A DNA stretch of 34,734 nt, from contig CAJPFN010000083.1 in assembly GCA_905339215.1 (NCBI GenBank), forward strand, positions 1 through 34,734, in the 5' to 3' direction. The notes under the pieces were generated by a model, which was not told the origin of the DNA, searched no databases, and worked only from the letters and a program-made list of their open reading frames with translations. Made by a program: the position numbers and the translations under genes. The DNA is from Rhizobiaceae bacterium. GTDB taxonomy: Bacteria > Pseudomonadota > Alphaproteobacteria > Rhizobiales > Rhizobiaceae. Positions 7,963 to 15,048 of the stretch are shown here, in pieces; within the stretch, counting starts at the first letter, position 1, and each line of letters begins with the position of its first letter.

Positions 7963-8724
7963 TCAGTGCCCCAGGCCGGCGGGCTTGAGGATCATCCAGA
8001 CGGCCATCGCGACCATCATCAGGTTTTCCGTGAGCGACACGAAGCCCAAGGGGACGTTGTTGTCACCGCCGACGCAGGCGCATTTCTACTCGCGCCGGTC
8101 GACATAGACAGCCTTGAACACGGATATCGCACCGACGCCGCCGATGAAGAGCGCGACGGGGACCGAAACCCACATCAGTGCGCCCGAGACCATGAGAACG
8201 CCCGCCAGCCCTTCGGCGAAGGGATAGATTCTGCTGTAAGGCACCCAGCGCTGGGCAAGCAGGTCGTAGTTAAGGAACATGGTGGCGAAGCTGTCGACGT
8301 CCTTCAGCTTCTGCCGTGCGAGCAGACACATGGCGAAGGCCACGAACCACTCGGCCGCCGCAACCGTCGCGATGCTGCCATAGGCAGACCAGCTTGCGGC
8401 CAGGGCCATCGCGAGCGCGATGCCGAAGAGCGCGATGACGGGCTTGTAGGTGACGGCGTCCCTGTCCTTCACCTCCTTACCGAGCCACGCGCGCAGATCG
8501 TCGTAGCCGCCGACGCGGCGGCCATCGATGAAGGTCTGCGGGGTGGTTTCCACCTTGTGCTTCGCCTTGAATGCGTCTGTCTCAGCGCGCGACTTCAGAT
8601 GATGATCCTCGACCTCGACGCCTTCGCCTTTCAGCAGATCGAGCGCTTTCAGGCCCCACGGGCAGGTATGCTCGGGGGTAACCATCCGGTAGAGTTCGGC
8701 CTTGCGTGCGGCAGCGGACGACAT
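7963..8724 (-). pseudogene. glutaredoxin-MauE/DoxX-like membrane protein with in-frame amber stop
   Basis: The N-terminal 80 residues form a glutaredoxin-like domain (CPWG active-site region, then TTPQTFIDGRRVGG). The rest has four hydrophobic helices like MauE, which supports disulfide formation. Translation stops at TAG (complement of 8086-8088) after VYVDRRE, giving 212 residues. The same frame then stays open for 40 codons, reading KCACVGG..NVPLGFVSLTENLMMVAMAVWM to TGA at 7963-7965. That downstream text has an obvious final helix and a Cys-x-Cys motif, so one base change (for example TTG to TAG) has cut a full gene of about 253 residues. The truncated protein could still be made but would lack the last helix and the cysteines. 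The gene lies between the HMA chaperone and DUF305 genes. Confidence 0.8.
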
Positions 8725-8790
8725 TTACGTACCCTTTCGATTGGAGAACCGTGCCGCCGCGGGATTGTTCCGGCACGACGGCGTCGGCGT

Positions 8791-8985
8791 TCACAGAGCG
8801 GACGCCGGGTAACCTGCGTCGGCGAGCGCCTTCGATATGGCGGCGGCCGAAGCGCCGGTTTCGACTGCGATCGTTCTCGTGACGGGATCGGCGTTGACCC
8901 TGGCTTTCGGATCGACGCGCTCGACGGCTTTGGTTACGCTCCGGGCACAGCCGCCACAGGTCATGTTCCCGACGTGGAATCGCAT
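8791..8985 (-). CDS. second HMA-domain metal chaperone
   Basis: A 64-residue heavy-metal-associated domain with metal motif MTCGGC at residues 8-13 and the expected ending ADAGYPAS. It is the same size and plan as the CopZ-like protein at 1219-1416 but differs at many positions, so it is a diverged paralogue. The frame stays open upstream to 9390, but AGGAAGGA lies just before ATG 8985 and the HMA similarity starts there. It is driven by its own CueR-type promoter at 9017-9047. The protein should ferry Cu(I), perhaps to exporters or to the thiol-redox protein encoded next. Confidence 0.88.
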   Translation of the reverse strand: MRFHVGNMTCGGCARSVTKAVERVDPKARVNADPVTRTIAVETGASAAAISKALADAGYPASAL

Positions 8986-9016
8986 CCGGATATCCTTCCT
9001 CAGAACGGATGAGCCC

Positions 9017-9047
9017 TTGATCCGGCTTCCAGCTTCTGGAAGGTCAA
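9017..9047 (-). promoter_or_regulatory. CueR/MerR-type promoter with perfect dyad
   Basis: Read on the minus strand, TTGACC (9042-9047) and GATCAA (9017-9022) are separated by exactly 19 bases, with a perfect dyad CTTCCAG-AAG-CTGGAAG in the spacer. This is the same over-long-spacer design as at 1155-1185. It points at the HMA gene starting at 8985. The matching sites suggest that one CueR-like activator encoded elsewhere controls both arms. Confidence 0.78.
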
Positions 9048-9443
9048 GCACGATTTCGATCGGCATCGCGTCGATGCTCAAGGGGCTGAAAGGCCCATCC
9101 CCAGGGAAACGGAATCCGGCCGAAAGGAACGCCGATGAACGGGCCGCTTCACATGACTGTCGGTGCGTGACTTCACGGCTCCGGCATCGATGGCATGACC
9201 TGGGCTCCCTTGCCTCGGATGCGGGAGCGATCGCTGAGGTCCCTCGACGGCGTTCGCCACGCGCACGTCGGCCCGGCAAGCGAAACCGCCCAGGTCGAAG
9301 CCGTCCCGCGACGTCGCCAAGTCGAGGCCGGCGCTCGTCCGCACGAGACGCGGGCGCATCGGCGCCCTCCGGAATCTTCGTCGTCGGCAATGCGCTGCGC
9401 CGCGGGACGCACCGCCGATGGTCAGATGGGGATCACGCCGGCC
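9048..9443. other. stretch without a supported gene
   Basis: Several frames are open because the sequence is GC-rich, but none has a ribosome-binding site plus a recognisable domain, and the leftward frames are rich in Arg, Ala and Gly as shadow frames are. It separates the DUF411 stop codon from the CueR-type promoter. It may hold a decayed gene, but none was identified. Confidence 0.5.
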
Positions 9444-9899
9444 TCAGCGATAGCTGGCGTAGACCTCCGTCGACCCGTCGCGCTTGACCAGAAGCACGTC
9501 GTATGGTTCCGCGTCGGCCATGTTGCCCATGCCCGGCGAGCCGTACGGCATGTTGGGGACCGTCAGCCCGATCGCGTCGGGCCGTTCTTGGAGCAGGCGC
9601 CGCACCTCGCGCGCGGGCACATGGCCTTCGATCACGTAGCCGTCGATCCTGCCCGTGTGGCACGAGGTCTGGCCAGGCTTGAGACCAGCCTCCGCCTTGG
9701 CGGCATCGAGGTCCGCCAGCGGGAGGTCGATCTCGGTCACCGTGAAGCCCGCCGCCCGCATGTGCGTGCCCCAAGACGTGCAGCATCCGCACGAAGCCGA
9801 CTTCAGCACCTCGATGGTTCCTGCCGCCCAGGCTACCTGGCTCGTCAGCGCCAATGCGGTGAATGCGGCTGCGCAAGCGAACCTGTTCAATGTCTTCAT
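9444..9899 (-). CDS. DUF411-family periplasmic metal-binding protein
   Basis: A 151-residue exported protein with a leader ending AWAAG. The mature part starts with IEVLKSASCGCC, the conserved cysteine motif of the DUF411 family, and continues with HVPAREVRRLL and MPYGSPGMG, also typical. DUF411 proteins have a thioredoxin-like layout and recur in copper and silver resistance loci, where they are thought to bind metal through the cysteines and methionines. It lies 9 bases after the 38-residue membrane peptide gene in the leftward arm. Confidence 0.88.
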   Translation of the reverse strand: MKTLNRFACAAAFTALALTSQVAWAAGTIEVLKSASCGCCTSWGTHMRAAGFTVTEIDLPLADLDAAKAEAGLKPGQTSCHTGRIDGYVIEGHVPAREVRRLLQERPDAIGLTVPNMPYGSPGMGNMADAEPYDVLLVKRDGSTEVYASYR

Positions 9900-9908
9900 C
9901 GCCGTCTC

Positions 9909-10025
9909 CTACCGGAAGAATACGTATTTCACGAGGGCTGCGATCACGAGGGCCACGACGATCAGGCCGACGAAGCCCCACAGTCCCATGCCCCACATCA
10001 TGCCATCGATCCCGTTCTGCGTCAT
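9909..10025 (-). CDS. 38-residue single-helix membrane peptide
   Basis: Translation of the minus strand from ATG (complement of 10023-10025) gives 38 residues: a short MTQNGIDGMMWGMG start rich in Met, Trp and Gly, one hydrophobic helix of about 20 residues (residues 16-34), and a KYVFFR end. GAGGAGG lies about 9 bases before the start, a strong ribosome-binding site. It sits between the CusF-like and DUF411 genes with close spacing. The Met-rich head may face the periplasm and touch copper, but no family is recognised. Confidence 0.7.
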   Translation of the reverse strand: MTQNGIDGMMWGMGLWGFVGLIVVALVIAALVKYVFFR

Positions 10026-10077
10026 GGCTCTCGCCTCCTCAAAGGGGCGCGGCCACCCGGGCCCGCCCCGGCTGCCT

Positions 10078-10362
10078 CTACCTGATGTCGGTGACCGTTA
10101 TGCGGCCGTTGATCCGATCGGCCGTGAACTCGATCTTCTGGCCGACCTCGACCTCGTCGATCATCGAATCCTCTGCGACCACGAACACCATAGTCATGGC
10201 AGGCATGTCGAGGCTCTTCAGTTCCTCGTGACGGATCGTCAGCTTTTTCTGCTTCTCGTCGATCTTGGTGACCTCGCCGGAAGTATACTCCTGCGCGGGG
10301 GCTACCGCCACGCCGAGGCCGAGGGCCGCGGCGGCGGCCAGTAGGATGCCTGTCTTCTTCAT
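10078..10362 (-). CDS. CusF-like periplasmic copper-binding protein
   Basis: A 94-residue exported protein with a leader ending APAQE. The mature part matches the small beta-barrel of CusF: GEVTKIDEKQKKLTIRHEELKSLDMPAMTMVF. Likely Cu(I)/Ag(I) ligands are His45, Met56 and Met58. The tryptophan that caps the metal in E. coli CusF (the WPEMTM motif) is replaced by Met53 (MPAMTM), giving a third methionine near the site. CusF passes metal to an RND efflux complex; no RND pump gene is in this window, so it may serve the TolC-type protein, the oxidase or a pump elsewhere. Confidence 0.87.
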   Translation of the reverse strand: MKKTGILLAAAAALGLGVAVAPAQEYTSGEVTKIDEKQKKLTIRHEELKSLDMPAMTMVFVVAEDSMIDEVEVGQKIEFTADRINGRITVTDIR

Positions 10363-10387
10363 GCTTCTTCCTTTCCGTATTGCCGGT

Positions 10388-10873
10388 TCAGTGACGGACC
10401 TTGATGTCGCCCTTCATACCGGAATCGTAGTGGCCCGGGATAAGGCAAGCGAAACCGAAGTCGCCCGCCTTGGCGAAAGTCCAGACGATCTCGCCCGTCG
10501 CACCCGGCGCGAGCCGGATCGAGTTCGGATCGTCGTGTTCCATTTCGGGGAAACGCTCCATGAGCTCCTTGTGCTCCATGATGCCCTCGTGGACGTCCAT
10601 GACGAATTCGTGGTCGAGCTCGCCCTTGTTGACGAATTTCAGGCGGAGCGTTTCACCTGCGGCGACCCCGAGCGACGCGGGCTCGAACACCATGCCGCCA
10701 TCGCCACGTTCCATCATCGTGATTGTGACGGTCCGGGACGCATCTGCCCGTTTTCCTGGCTTGCCGATTGCCATCATCCCGGCCTCTCCATGGCCGCCTG
10801 AATGGTTCCCGGCCGCCCAGACTCCGCCGGTGAAGGCGATAAGGGTGGCGAGTGTTGCAGCGGATGTCTTCAT
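10388..10873 (-). CDS. cupredoxin-family periplasmic copper protein
   Basis: A 161-residue exported protein with a leader to about residue 22, then a His/Gly/Met-rich linker and a plastocyanin-like domain. The type-1 copper ligands are visible: His88 in LDHEF, Cys143 in FACLIPGH, His148 and Met153. The acidic and methionine-rich loop at about residues 93-115 is unusual for electron-transfer plastocyanins and typical of copper-resistance cupredoxins. ATG 10873 has AAGGA upstream; the longer open frame to 11428 is a shadow of the oxidase gene. It lies 26 bases after the multicopper oxidase gene and probably acts as its electron or copper partner. Confidence 0.9.
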   Translation of the reverse strand: MKTSAATLATLIAFTGGVWAAGNHSGGHGEAGMMAIGKPGKRADASRTVTITMMERGDGGMVFEPASLGVAAGETLRLKFVNKGELDHEFVMDVHEGIMEHKELMERFPEMEHDDPNSIRLAPGATGEIVWTFAKAGDFGFACLIPGHYDSGMKGDIKVRH

Positions 10874-10899
10874 GTCAGGGTCCTTGTTTTTCGATTGAA

Positions 10900-12249
10900 T
10901 TACTTGTCGGAGTGGCGGGCGTACGGGGCCGTCGTTCTTGCGTCGGCGGCCTTTGCCGGAGCGGGGACGTCGCCCGTCCATTCGTAGGCGACCGTGCCTT
11001 CCGGGTGGTCGTACCATCCCGGATCGGCGTAATCGTTCGCCGAGATGCCCTCGCGGACCTTCACGACCGAGAACATTCCGCCCATCTCGATCGCCCCGAA
11101 CTGGCCCCAGCCCGTCATCATCGGGATCGTGTTGTCGGGGAGCGGCATCTCCATCTCGCCCATGTCCGCCATGCCCCGGTTGCCCATGGCCATGTAGTCG
11201 GGCTGGACGCGCTGGATGCGGCGGGCGACGTCCGTCTTGTCGGCGCCGATGAACGTCGGCACGTCGTGGCCCATCGCGTTCATCGTATGGTGCGACTTGT
11301 GGCAGTGGATCGCCCAGTCGCCGAGATATTTCGCATCGAACTCGTAGGCCCGCATCGCGCCGACCGGAATGTCGATGGAGACTTCGGGCCAGCGGGCTTC
11401 GGACCTCACCCAGCCGCCGTCGGTGCACGTCACCTCGAAGTCGTAGCCGTGCATGTGGATGGGGTGGTTGGTCATGGTGAGGTTACCCACCCGCACGCGA
11501 ACCCGGTCGGCCTTGTTCACGACCAGATGGCTGATGCCGGGGAAAACCCGGCTGTTCCAGCACCACAGGTTGAAGTCCGTCATCTCCATGACGCGGGGCA
11601 CGTAGGAGCCCGGCTCGATGTCGAAGGCGTTAAGCAGGAAGACGAAGTCGCGGTCGACGCGGTGGAGCGCGGGATCCTTCGGATGGATGACGAAGAAGCC
11701 CATCATGCCCATCGCCATCTGGACCATCTCGTCGGCGTGCGGGTGGTACATGAAGGTGCCGCTCTTCACGAGGTCGAACTCGTAGACGAAGGTCTTGCCG
11801 GGCGGGATGCCCGGCTGGGTGAGGCCCGTCACGCCGTCCATGCCGCAGGGCAGGATCATGCCGTGCCAGTGGATCGTGGTGTGCTCCGGCAGCCTGTTGG
11901 TGACGAAGATGCGGACGCGGTCGCCCTCGACGGCCTCGATGGTCGGGCCCGGCGACTGGCCGTTGTACCCCCACAGGTACGCCGTCATGCCGGGACCGAG
12001 CTCGCGCTCGACCGGCTCGGCGACCAGATGGAATTCCTTCACGCCGCCGTTCATCCGGTGAGGCAGCGTCCAGCCGTTGAGCGTGACGACGGGCTGGTAG
12101 TCCGGTCCGCTCGACGGGAAGATCGGCGGCTGCATGTCCGGGGATTCCATAATCGGTGCGTCGGGCAGTCCCATGGCCGAGGTCTTCGACCATGCGGCGG
12201 CGCTCGCCAGGAACGCGCCGCCTCCGAGGATCTGTCTTCTGGTGATCAT
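10900..12249 (-). CDS. second Tat-exported multicopper oxidase, Met-rich C-terminal tail
   Basis: A 449-residue protein beginning ITRRQILGGG, a Tat leader. Copper sites are HWH 127-129, HPH 169-171, HPIHMH 262-267 and HCH 315-317, with type-1 ligands Cys316, His321 and Met326. Most multicopper oxidases end soon after the HCH motif; this one continues for about 120 residues including a Met-rich stretch (residues 353-392) and ends in a region with YADPGWYDHPEG. This resembles CopA-like copper oxidases found in metal islands. The start is ATG 12249, because the extra frame upstream lies inside the TolC-type gene. It is co-directional with the TolC-type gene (16-base gap) and the cupredoxin. Confidence 0.92.
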   Translation of the reverse strand: MITRRQILGGGAFLASAAAWSKTSAMGLPDAPIMESPDMQPPIFPSSGPDYQPVVTLNGWTLPHRMNGGVKEFHLVAEPVERELGPGMTAYLWGYNGQSPGPTIEAVEGDRVRIFVTNRLPEHTTIHWHGMILPCGMDGVTGLTQPGIPPGKTFVYEFDLVKSGTFMYHPHADEMVQMAMGMMGFFVIHPKDPALHRVDRDFVFLLNAFDIEPGSYVPRVMEMTDFNLWCWNSRVFPGISHLVVNKADRVRVRVGNLTMTNHPIHMHGYDFEVTCTDGGWVRSEARWPEVSIDIPVGAMRAYEFDAKYLGDWAIHCHKSHHTMNAMGHDVPTFIGADKTDVARRIQRVQPDYMAMGNRGMADMGEMEMPLPDNTIPMMTGWGQFGAIEMGGMFSVVKVREGISANDYADPGWYDHPEGTVAYEWTGDVPAPAKAADARTTAPYARHSDK

Positions 12250-12265
12250 CGTCCTGTTCTCCGGG

Positions 12266-13714
12266 TCAGTGTCCGCCGCCGCCCTCGTCGGCGACCGAGG
12301 TCTCAGCACCTGAGCCCGCGAGCGCGCTGCCGCCCCCTCCGTATACGGCGGTCCCGAGGTTGACGTCGGCCAGCCAGAACTGGCGCTTGGCATTGAGGGA
12401 AAGCATGATCGAGTTCACCTTCGCCCGCGTGTCGGCAAGCAGTTCGAAGGTGTTCGTGATCATGCCGTTGTAGGTGAGGAGCGCCTCTTCCTCGATGATC
12501 GTGCGCAGTGGTACCACGTTGGCACGGTAGTGGCGCGCGATGTCGAGGGTCGACCGATAGCCGTCATAAGCGCTGCGCGCCTCCGAGCGAACGTTGACCG
12601 CCCGCTCCGCCAGCAGGTTGGCAGCCCGCATGTAGGCGAGTTCCGCCTTGCGCATGCGGGCCTGTCCGCTGTCGAAGATCGGAATGGCGAATTCCAGTTC
12701 GGCATTGAGGACGACCTTCGTCTCCGCCCTGCCGTCCTCGACCTCTCTCTCGATCTCCGCGCCTGTCACGAGTTCGAGGTCGGAGACGTACCGCGTGGCT
12801 TCGGTCAGCCCGTAGGAGAGCGCCAGGGCCTCCAGTTCCAGCTTGGCGATTTCCAGATCGACCCGGTTCCTCAGAGCCTGCGCCTCGATGTCCTTGCGGG
12901 CGAGAGGGTTGGCCGGAAGCGCAGGAAGCGCGTTCGGCACCTGGTAGTCGACGTCGTAGCCCCAGAGCCCCATCAGCCGCGTCAGCGTTTCCTTGGCCAT
13001 GCGCGCCTGCATGCGGGCCTCGGCCGTCTGTCCCGCGAGTTCGGCGTAGAAGACGTGCTCTCGCGCCTGACCCGTCTTTGTGAAGGCACCCGTCTCCCCG
13101 AGCTTCTCGGCAAGCGCCGACGCGGCATCGGCCGCAGCCTGCGCGCGGTTGAGATAGGCGACGCGCTCCCAGGCGGCGACCGCATCGATCCACGCCCGGC
13201 GCGTGTCGGCCGCCAGACGAAGGGTCGCCTCGGCCGCCCTGAGCTGGGACTGCCGGAAACGGACATCGGCGATCGCCATCCGCTGTGGACGGGTCAACAG
13301 CGCGAGGATGTTGCTCACGATGGTCGTCTCGAGCGTCCGCGCGGCATCGATCCCGGTCACGCCGACCGAGACGCGCGGGTTGACCAGCAGGGACGCCTGC
13401 CAGACGTCAGCCGAGGATATTCCGACCTCGGCATAGGCCGCCTGCAGCCCCTTGTTGTTGAGAAGCGCCACCTGTACGGCGAGGTCCGGTCCGAGCGTCC
13501 TGTCCCTGACGAGCGAGGTCACGCGTTCGCCGAGTGCACGCGCCTCGGCGCTCGACTGGACCCATACGGTCTCCTTGCCTGTTACTGCCGTAGTCCTGGC
13601 CGAAACGGCCTGGAACCCCGCGAGCGGGTCGTCCAGACCATCGGCGGTCGTGACGCAGGCCGAAACGAGGAGCGGGGCCGCTAACGCGGCGATTCTGCGT
13701 GCCGAGCGCCTCAT
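12266..13714 (-). CDS. TolC-family outer-membrane efflux lipoprotein
   Basis: A 482-residue protein with a lipoprotein signal, LLVSAC, so it is predicted to be lipid-anchored. The long helical repeats with ALLNNKGLQAAYAEVGISSADVWQASLLVNPRVS and the later GAEIEREVEDGRAETKVVLNAELEFAIPIFDSGQARMRKAEL are characteristic of TolC/CusC outer-membrane channels, with the usual internal duplication. No adaptor or inner-membrane RND pump gene is beside it, which is unusual; it may work with partners elsewhere. Its ATG overlaps the TGA of the small lipoprotein gene by 4 bases, indicating translational coupling. Confidence 0.9.
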   Translation of the reverse strand: MRRSARRIAALAAPLLVSACVTTADGLDDPLAGFQAVSARTTAVTGKETVWVQSSAEARALGERVTSLVRDRTLGPDLAVQVALLNNKGLQAAYAEVGISSADVWQASLLVNPRVSVGVTGIDAARTLETTIVSNILALLTRPQRMAIADVRFRQSQLRAAEATLRLAADTRRAWIDAVAAWERVAYLNRAQAAADAASALAEKLGETGAFTKTGQAREHVFYAELAGQTAEARMQARMAKETLTRLMGLWGYDVDYQVPNALPALPANPLARKDIEAQALRNRVDLEIAKLELEALALSYGLTEATRYVSDLELVTGAEIEREVEDGRAETKVVLNAELEFAIPIFDSGQARMRKAELAYMRAANLLAERAVNVRSEARSAYDGYRSTLDIARHYRANVVPLRTIIEEEALLTYNGMITNTFELLADTRAKVNSIMLSLNAKRQFWLADVNLGTAVYGGGGSALAGSGAETSVADEGGGGH

Positions 13715-13947
13715 GAGCCCGACTCCCGGTTCGCGGGCGACAGACTGTCGTTCAGCCGCCGCCAGTCTTGGGGACCGGTCGGACGCCGCGGATGAAAGCC
13801 ACCGAGGACGGGAGAATAGCGGGCGTCCCTTATTCCCATGACCGGGTCGGCCGGATTGAAGGCGGGAAGAAGGTTCGGTGGCGGAGTCGCCACGCAGCCT
13901 GCCGCGAAGAGCGACGCTGCAAGCGCCGCAGTACTTGGAATTCGCAT
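13711..13947 (-). CDS. small lipoprotein, unknown function
   Basis: A 78-residue protein with a clear lipobox, LFAAGC, at residues 14-19. The mature part is proline-rich (TPPPNLLPAFNPADP) and ends with a polar RRLNDSLSPANRESGS. It overlaps the start of the TolC-type gene by four bases (ATGA), so the two are almost certainly translated together and may function together at the outer membrane. No named family is recognised. Confidence 0.72.
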   Translation of the reverse strand: MRIPSTAALAASLFAAGCVATPPPNLLPAFNPADPVMGIRDARYSPVLGGFHPRRPTGPQDWRRLNDSLSPANRESGS

Positions 13948-14029
13948 GTGAAACCTTGAACCTGACAGGAAAGGCGGCCCGCGCGCAGACGCACGGGTGA
14001 CGTTGCGCCACTCGGCGCAGCCGGTCAGG

Positions 14030-14437
14030 TCAGATTCGGGGAGGTCTAACGAGCTCGTGCGTCTCGTCGGGCGTCAGAGCATCGGACGCGAAAAGCCCAA
14101 ATGCACCGGCGGACGGATGGGCGAGGTCCGACCAGCAGGGCGGAGCGGCGGTGGCAGGCATGCAGTGCATGTCGCAGCAAAGATCAGCCGTCGAGGCGTA
14201 TCCGTGATGGTTCCCATCATTGCCGGAAGACGGCGTCTGATCAGCGTGGTCGCCGTGGGCGGCGCCGTGATCGTGGGGGGCAACCTGCAGGAGCGTCTCG
14301 GCCTGTGAAGGATTCACGGCCGACTTCGCCATTACCACCATGCCAGGCTGAAGCGAGGCGACGATGAGCAGGGCGAAGGCGAAAAGGGCGCGAACGAATG
14401 CCCCCCTCGCTCCGCTATGTCTGCTCGAATCCATCAT
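14030..14437 (-). CDS. small His/Cys-rich exported protein, first gene of leftward copper arm
   Basis: A 135-residue protein with an N-terminal hydrophobic leader (about residues 14-37). The mature part is rich in His and Asp (HDHGAAHGDHAD, NDGNHHGY) and carries DLCCDMHCMPATAAPPC, a metal-binding-like cluster. It ends in VRPPRI. The layout recalls the protein at 3644-4048 (leader, CC-x-x-x-C cluster, RPPR ending), and both precede multicopper oxidase genes, suggesting paralogues of one poorly described copper-binding family. The start is the first of two adjacent ATG codons. A palindrome at 14449-14460 lies just upstream. Confidence 0.65.
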   Translation of the reverse strand: MMDSSRHSGARGAFVRALFAFALLIVASLQPGMVVMAKSAVNPSQAETLLQVAPHDHGAAHGDHADQTPSSGNDGNHHGYASTADLCCDMHCMPATAAPPCWSDLAHPSAGAFGLFASDALTPDETHELVRPPRI

Positions 14438-14448
14438 TCGTCCACTTT

Positions 14449-14460
14449 CGACATATGTCG
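14449..14460 (-). promoter_or_regulatory. 12-bp palindrome upstream of leftward copper operon (candidate operator)
   Basis: CGACATATGTCG is perfectly symmetric and lies 12 bases before the start of the first leftward gene. Its core ACA-TA-TGT fits the ACAnnTGT centre of cop boxes bound by CopY/BlaI-type repressors. A single short palindrome can occur by chance, and no such repressor is in the window. Confidence 0.35.
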
Positions 14461-14623
14461 CGACCGCAAGTCAAGCACCAACGGCCGGATGAGCGCCCAG
14501 ATGACGAAACGTGATGACGCTAGGATTCACCGATCGACTGCCAAAGATTTGTTTCTCCTTGTAGGTCTGAGACGCAATTTGGCCGTTGTGATTCATTGCG
14601 GATTGCGGCCGGAAGGATTTGCG

Positions 14624-14998
14624 ATGGCGGTGAAGCGGACGGAATAGCTGGGCTTCGAGGACGCGTTCAGCGGCGGGCGAGACTTGGCGGTTCGTCGGGG
14701 ACGCTGGAGCGGATCGGCACGCTGTTGAAGTCGCAACGGTTCGAGCAGCTGCTTGTCGGCTCCGACCACGACGGGCTGGGCCGGCGGGCGCTAGTACTCT
14801 ACAAGGCGCTGCTCCTGCAGTCGCTCTACGGTCTTTCGACGCGCGAGCGAGGGGGGCGCTAGCCGACCGCCTGTCGTTTCGCCGCTTCGGCGGGCTTTCG
14901 CTGGAGGAGGGCGTGCCCGACCATTCGGTGCTTTCCCGCTTCCACGCCCCTTGAGACCATGGACGAAAGTCTTTTCGATCGCATCGCGCGCGGCACCA
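14624..14998 (+). pseudogene. IS5-family transposase remnant
   Basis: The fragments read together as the N-terminus of an IS5-type DDE transposase: MAVKRTE then LGFEDAF; GSSGTLERIG...RALVLYKALLLQSLYGLS; LADRLSFRRFGGLSLEEGVPDHSVLSRF; and perhaps ESLFDRIAR. The pieces lie in different frames. There is an in-frame TAG at 14645-14647, a frameshift near 14684, another near 14840-14860, and the remainder of the gene with its catalytic residues is missing. Terminal inverted repeats were not identified. The end coordinate is approximate. It marks the border between the copper island and the next block. Confidence 0.75.
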
Positions 14999-15048
14999 TG
15001 GCATGCGTGAGAAAGCCTGAACAGGCGCCGGCGCTTGACGAGGCCGAC

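Noticed and set aside
7966-9012. Long rightward open frame of 348 codons
   Set aside because: It opposes the glutaredoxin-MauE and HMA genes, is His/Arg/Asp-rich without a domain, and is explained as a shadow of high-GC coding DNA.
8791-9390. 199-codon frame taken as one protein with a C-terminal HMA domain
   Set aside because: Its upstream part includes the CueR-type promoter and shows no domain; the ribosome-binding site supports a start at 8985.
10852-12363. 503-codon rightward open frame across the second multicopper oxidase
   Set aside because: The composition is that of an antisense shadow, and the leftward frame has all copper motifs.
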